Below are positions 6,504 through 6,793 of a DNA stretch of 6,793 bases, piece by piece; position 1 is the first letter of the stretch; every line of letters begins with the position of its first letter. The stretch is from Acidobacteriota bacterium (GTDB lineage Bacteria; Acidobacteriota; Terriglobia; Terriglobales; Acidobacteriaceae). The stretch spans positions 1-6,793 of the forward strand of contig QIAR01000521.1 of NCBI GenBank assembly GCA_003225595.1. Direction: 5' to 3'. The notes beneath the pieces are model-generated. The model was not told the origin of the DNA and made no database searches. It saw nothing but the letters and a program-made list of their open reading frames with translations. The translations under genes and the position numbers were made by a program.

Positions 6504-6793
6504 GGCACATCCACCCCGGCAAGGCGCTCCAGTTCAGCCAGTGCCGATTCGTGCTCCACCAGCTCACTTCGGTATTCCAGGTCCAGATTCAAAACATCGA
6601 GAAAGCCTGAGAGCAGACTTTCGAAGTCTTGCCGATTCGATTGATAGGCCGACAGGGCCGAGCGAAAGGTAGCTTCCGATTGCGGCACGAGACCGTCACT
6701 GTAGATTTTCAGCCGCTCTTCCGAAGTCTTTGCACGAATGTACTGCTGCTGGACTTCTGATAGGACACGCTGGGATTCAGCGTCCAGCTCCTG
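6500..6793 (-). CDS. TolC-like outer-membrane efflux protein (CusC type), C-terminal 97 residues
   Basis: Only the 3' end is in the window; the frame is open from 6793 to TGA 6502..6500. The end shows the final coiled-coil repeat of outer-membrane efflux factors: a helix rich in Gln/Glu (LSEVQQQYIRAKTSEERLKIY), the turn and strand DGLVPQSEATFRSALSAYQ, then NRQDFESLLSGFLDVLNLDLEYRSELVEHESALAELERL, as at the C-terminus of TolC/CusC proteins. It forms the outer-membrane exit duct for the adaptor and pump encoded downstream. Its stop overlaps the cusB ATG in ATGA. It is near-complete at the C-terminus, with no sign of damage in the visible part. Confidence 0.88.
   Translation of the reverse strand, partial: QELDAESQRVLSEVQQQYIRAKTSEERLKIYSDGLVPQSEATFRSALSAYQSNRQDFESLLSGFLDVLNLDLEYRSELVEHESALAELERLAGVDVP

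Overview
The window looks like a heavy-metal resistance locus from an environmental Gram-negative bacterium. All supported genes lie on the minus strand, so transcription runs from the high-coordinate end towards position 1. Protein style (a Cus-type RND pump with a FixH/YtkA-like tail on the adaptor, a MerT-like permease) would suit Acidobacteriota or a deltaproteobacterial lineage, but no marker gene fixes the taxonomy. If the two recoded UGA codons described below are real, the organism must also encode selenocysteine machinery (SelA, SelB, SelD, tRNA-Sec), none of which is in the window.

Region 1 (6793 to 1671) is a tripartite efflux operon: the C-terminal end of a TolC-like outer-membrane factor, a CusB-like periplasmic adaptor, and a CusA-like inner-membrane pump, with stop/start overlap or near-overlap at both junctions. 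The pump gene is broken. It has a frameshift at about 4272, where about 20 codons of a conserved stretch are missing, and an in-frame loss of about 8 codons in the second membrane helix near 3836. A small signal-peptide gene follows (1578 to 1428) and also needs two frame changes to be read.

Region 2 (1410 to 1) is a separate small operon with its own candidate promoter and palindromic operator: an ArsR-family regulator with a CxxxC pair, a glutaredoxin-like protein, a MerT-like small membrane protein with a vicinal CC pair, and a membrane-anchored thioredoxin-like protein that runs off the window. The main discovery is that both redox genes carry an in-frame UGA exactly where the first cysteine of the CxxC active site belongs (UxxC), with the second cysteine and the rest of the fold intact after it. 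Both UGAs are followed at bacterial-SECIS distance by a hairpin with a G(G)U loop. Conventional gene calling would truncate or miss both genes. I read them as two selenoproteins, one cytosolic and one facing the periplasm, flanking a metal-ion transporter in one metal-sensing operon.

Working model (inference): the ArsR repressor releases the operon on binding a soft metal. The MerT-like protein moves the metal across the inner membrane or binds it, and the two selenol redox proteins reduce, capture or hand over the metal on either side. The adjacent Cus-type pump would export Cu/Ag, but as sequenced it is probably not functional.
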